From Conchocele bisecta (Eukaryota > Mollusca > Bivalvia > Lucinida > Thyasiridae), in contig CM055279.1 in assembly GCA_029237695.1 (NCBI GenBank), positions 6,218,323 to 6,282,322 of the forward strand: a stretch of DNA of 64,000 nucleotides, written 5' to 3'. The translations under genes and the position numbers were made by a program. Of this stretch, positions 63,786 to 64,000 are shown one piece after another (position 1 is the first letter of the stretch; every line of letters starts with the position of its first letter). A model generated the notes under the pieces. That model was not told where the DNA came from and searched no databases. It worked only from the letters and a program-made list of their open reading frames with translations.

Positions 63786-64000
63786 GAAACTGTATTTATC
63801 CCGTCAATGCAGTGCGTATGTGCCGTGAAACACGGTTCCGTGAAACAATTTTGATATCCTGTCAATACGACCTAATCACTGCGTATGAATATGTCCGGTG
63901 GCTCGGATTTATTTATTTGCACATTTATATGTGTTAACGGGATAAATAGAATAGTAGGTTAGTGCCGTGAATGTGAAAAATATCTGGCGCGTCACGGAAA
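63786..64000. mobile_element. MITE, GGTTAGTGCCGTGAATGGG family, cut by window edge
   Basis: Starts near TTTATCCCGTCAATGCAGTG and runs through ACGGGATAAATAGAATAGTA to GGCGCGTCACGGAAA at the window end. Confidence 0.65.

Overview
The window looks like repeat-rich intergenic DNA from a mollusc, most probably a bivalve. Arrays of roughly 168-bp units carrying AAGGTCAAGGTCAC, next to (ACGT)n tracts and short hairpins, resemble the pearl/CvA-type elements described from oysters and clams. The exon/intron structures, tRNA-derived SINE pieces, foldback MITEs and AT-rich background are all eukaryotic. The species is not determined. No host single-copy gene, rRNA gene or intact tRNA gene was recognised. 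Every protein-coding signal found lies inside a transposable element.

Layout. 1-3.3 kb: MITE fragments, a foldback and a tRNA-like SINE head. 3.3-6.3 kb: a 2,983-bp Mutator-like element with 144-bp terminal inverted repeats (TIRs) and a 9-bp target duplication. It holds an apparently intact five-exon minus-strand gene for a PHD-finger plus FLYWCH zinc-finger protein. 7.0-9.6 kb: a palindrome followed by a 31-bp minisatellite. 9.6-16.3 kb: foldback MITE families. 16.3-18.5 kb: a PIF/Harbinger element with a broken transposase and a (CCCTG)n tract. 18.7-23 kb: minisatellites and MITEs. 23.2-27.3 kb and 37.0-39.2 kb: two inverted pearl-like arrays. 27.3-37.0 kb: nested MITEs, including a three-level nest at 31.4-34.0 kb. 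39-42 kb: foldbacks and a 239-bp TTAA-flanked MITE. 42.1-47.2 kb: a 5.07-kb element with the same ends as that MITE, holding a decayed Crypton-type (DUF3504) tyrosine recombinase gene. 49.3-54.8 kb: a 5.51-kb hAT element with TIRs, a 5-bp target duplication and a broken ZMYM1/DUF4371-like transposase gene, inserted in a Harbinger-type MITE. 54.8-64 kb: more pogo-like, Harbinger-like and foldback MITEs.

The coding elements point to at least four DNA-transposon lineages (MULE, Harbinger, hAT, Crypton or TTAA-type). Three of the four genes are broken. The PHD-FLYWCH gene has matching splice phases through all five exons and is the best candidate for a functional and poorly described gene. Two insertions can be checked against paralogous uninterrupted copies within the window itself (MULE: empty site near 15,870; foldback at 58,236: uninterrupted copy near 27,715).
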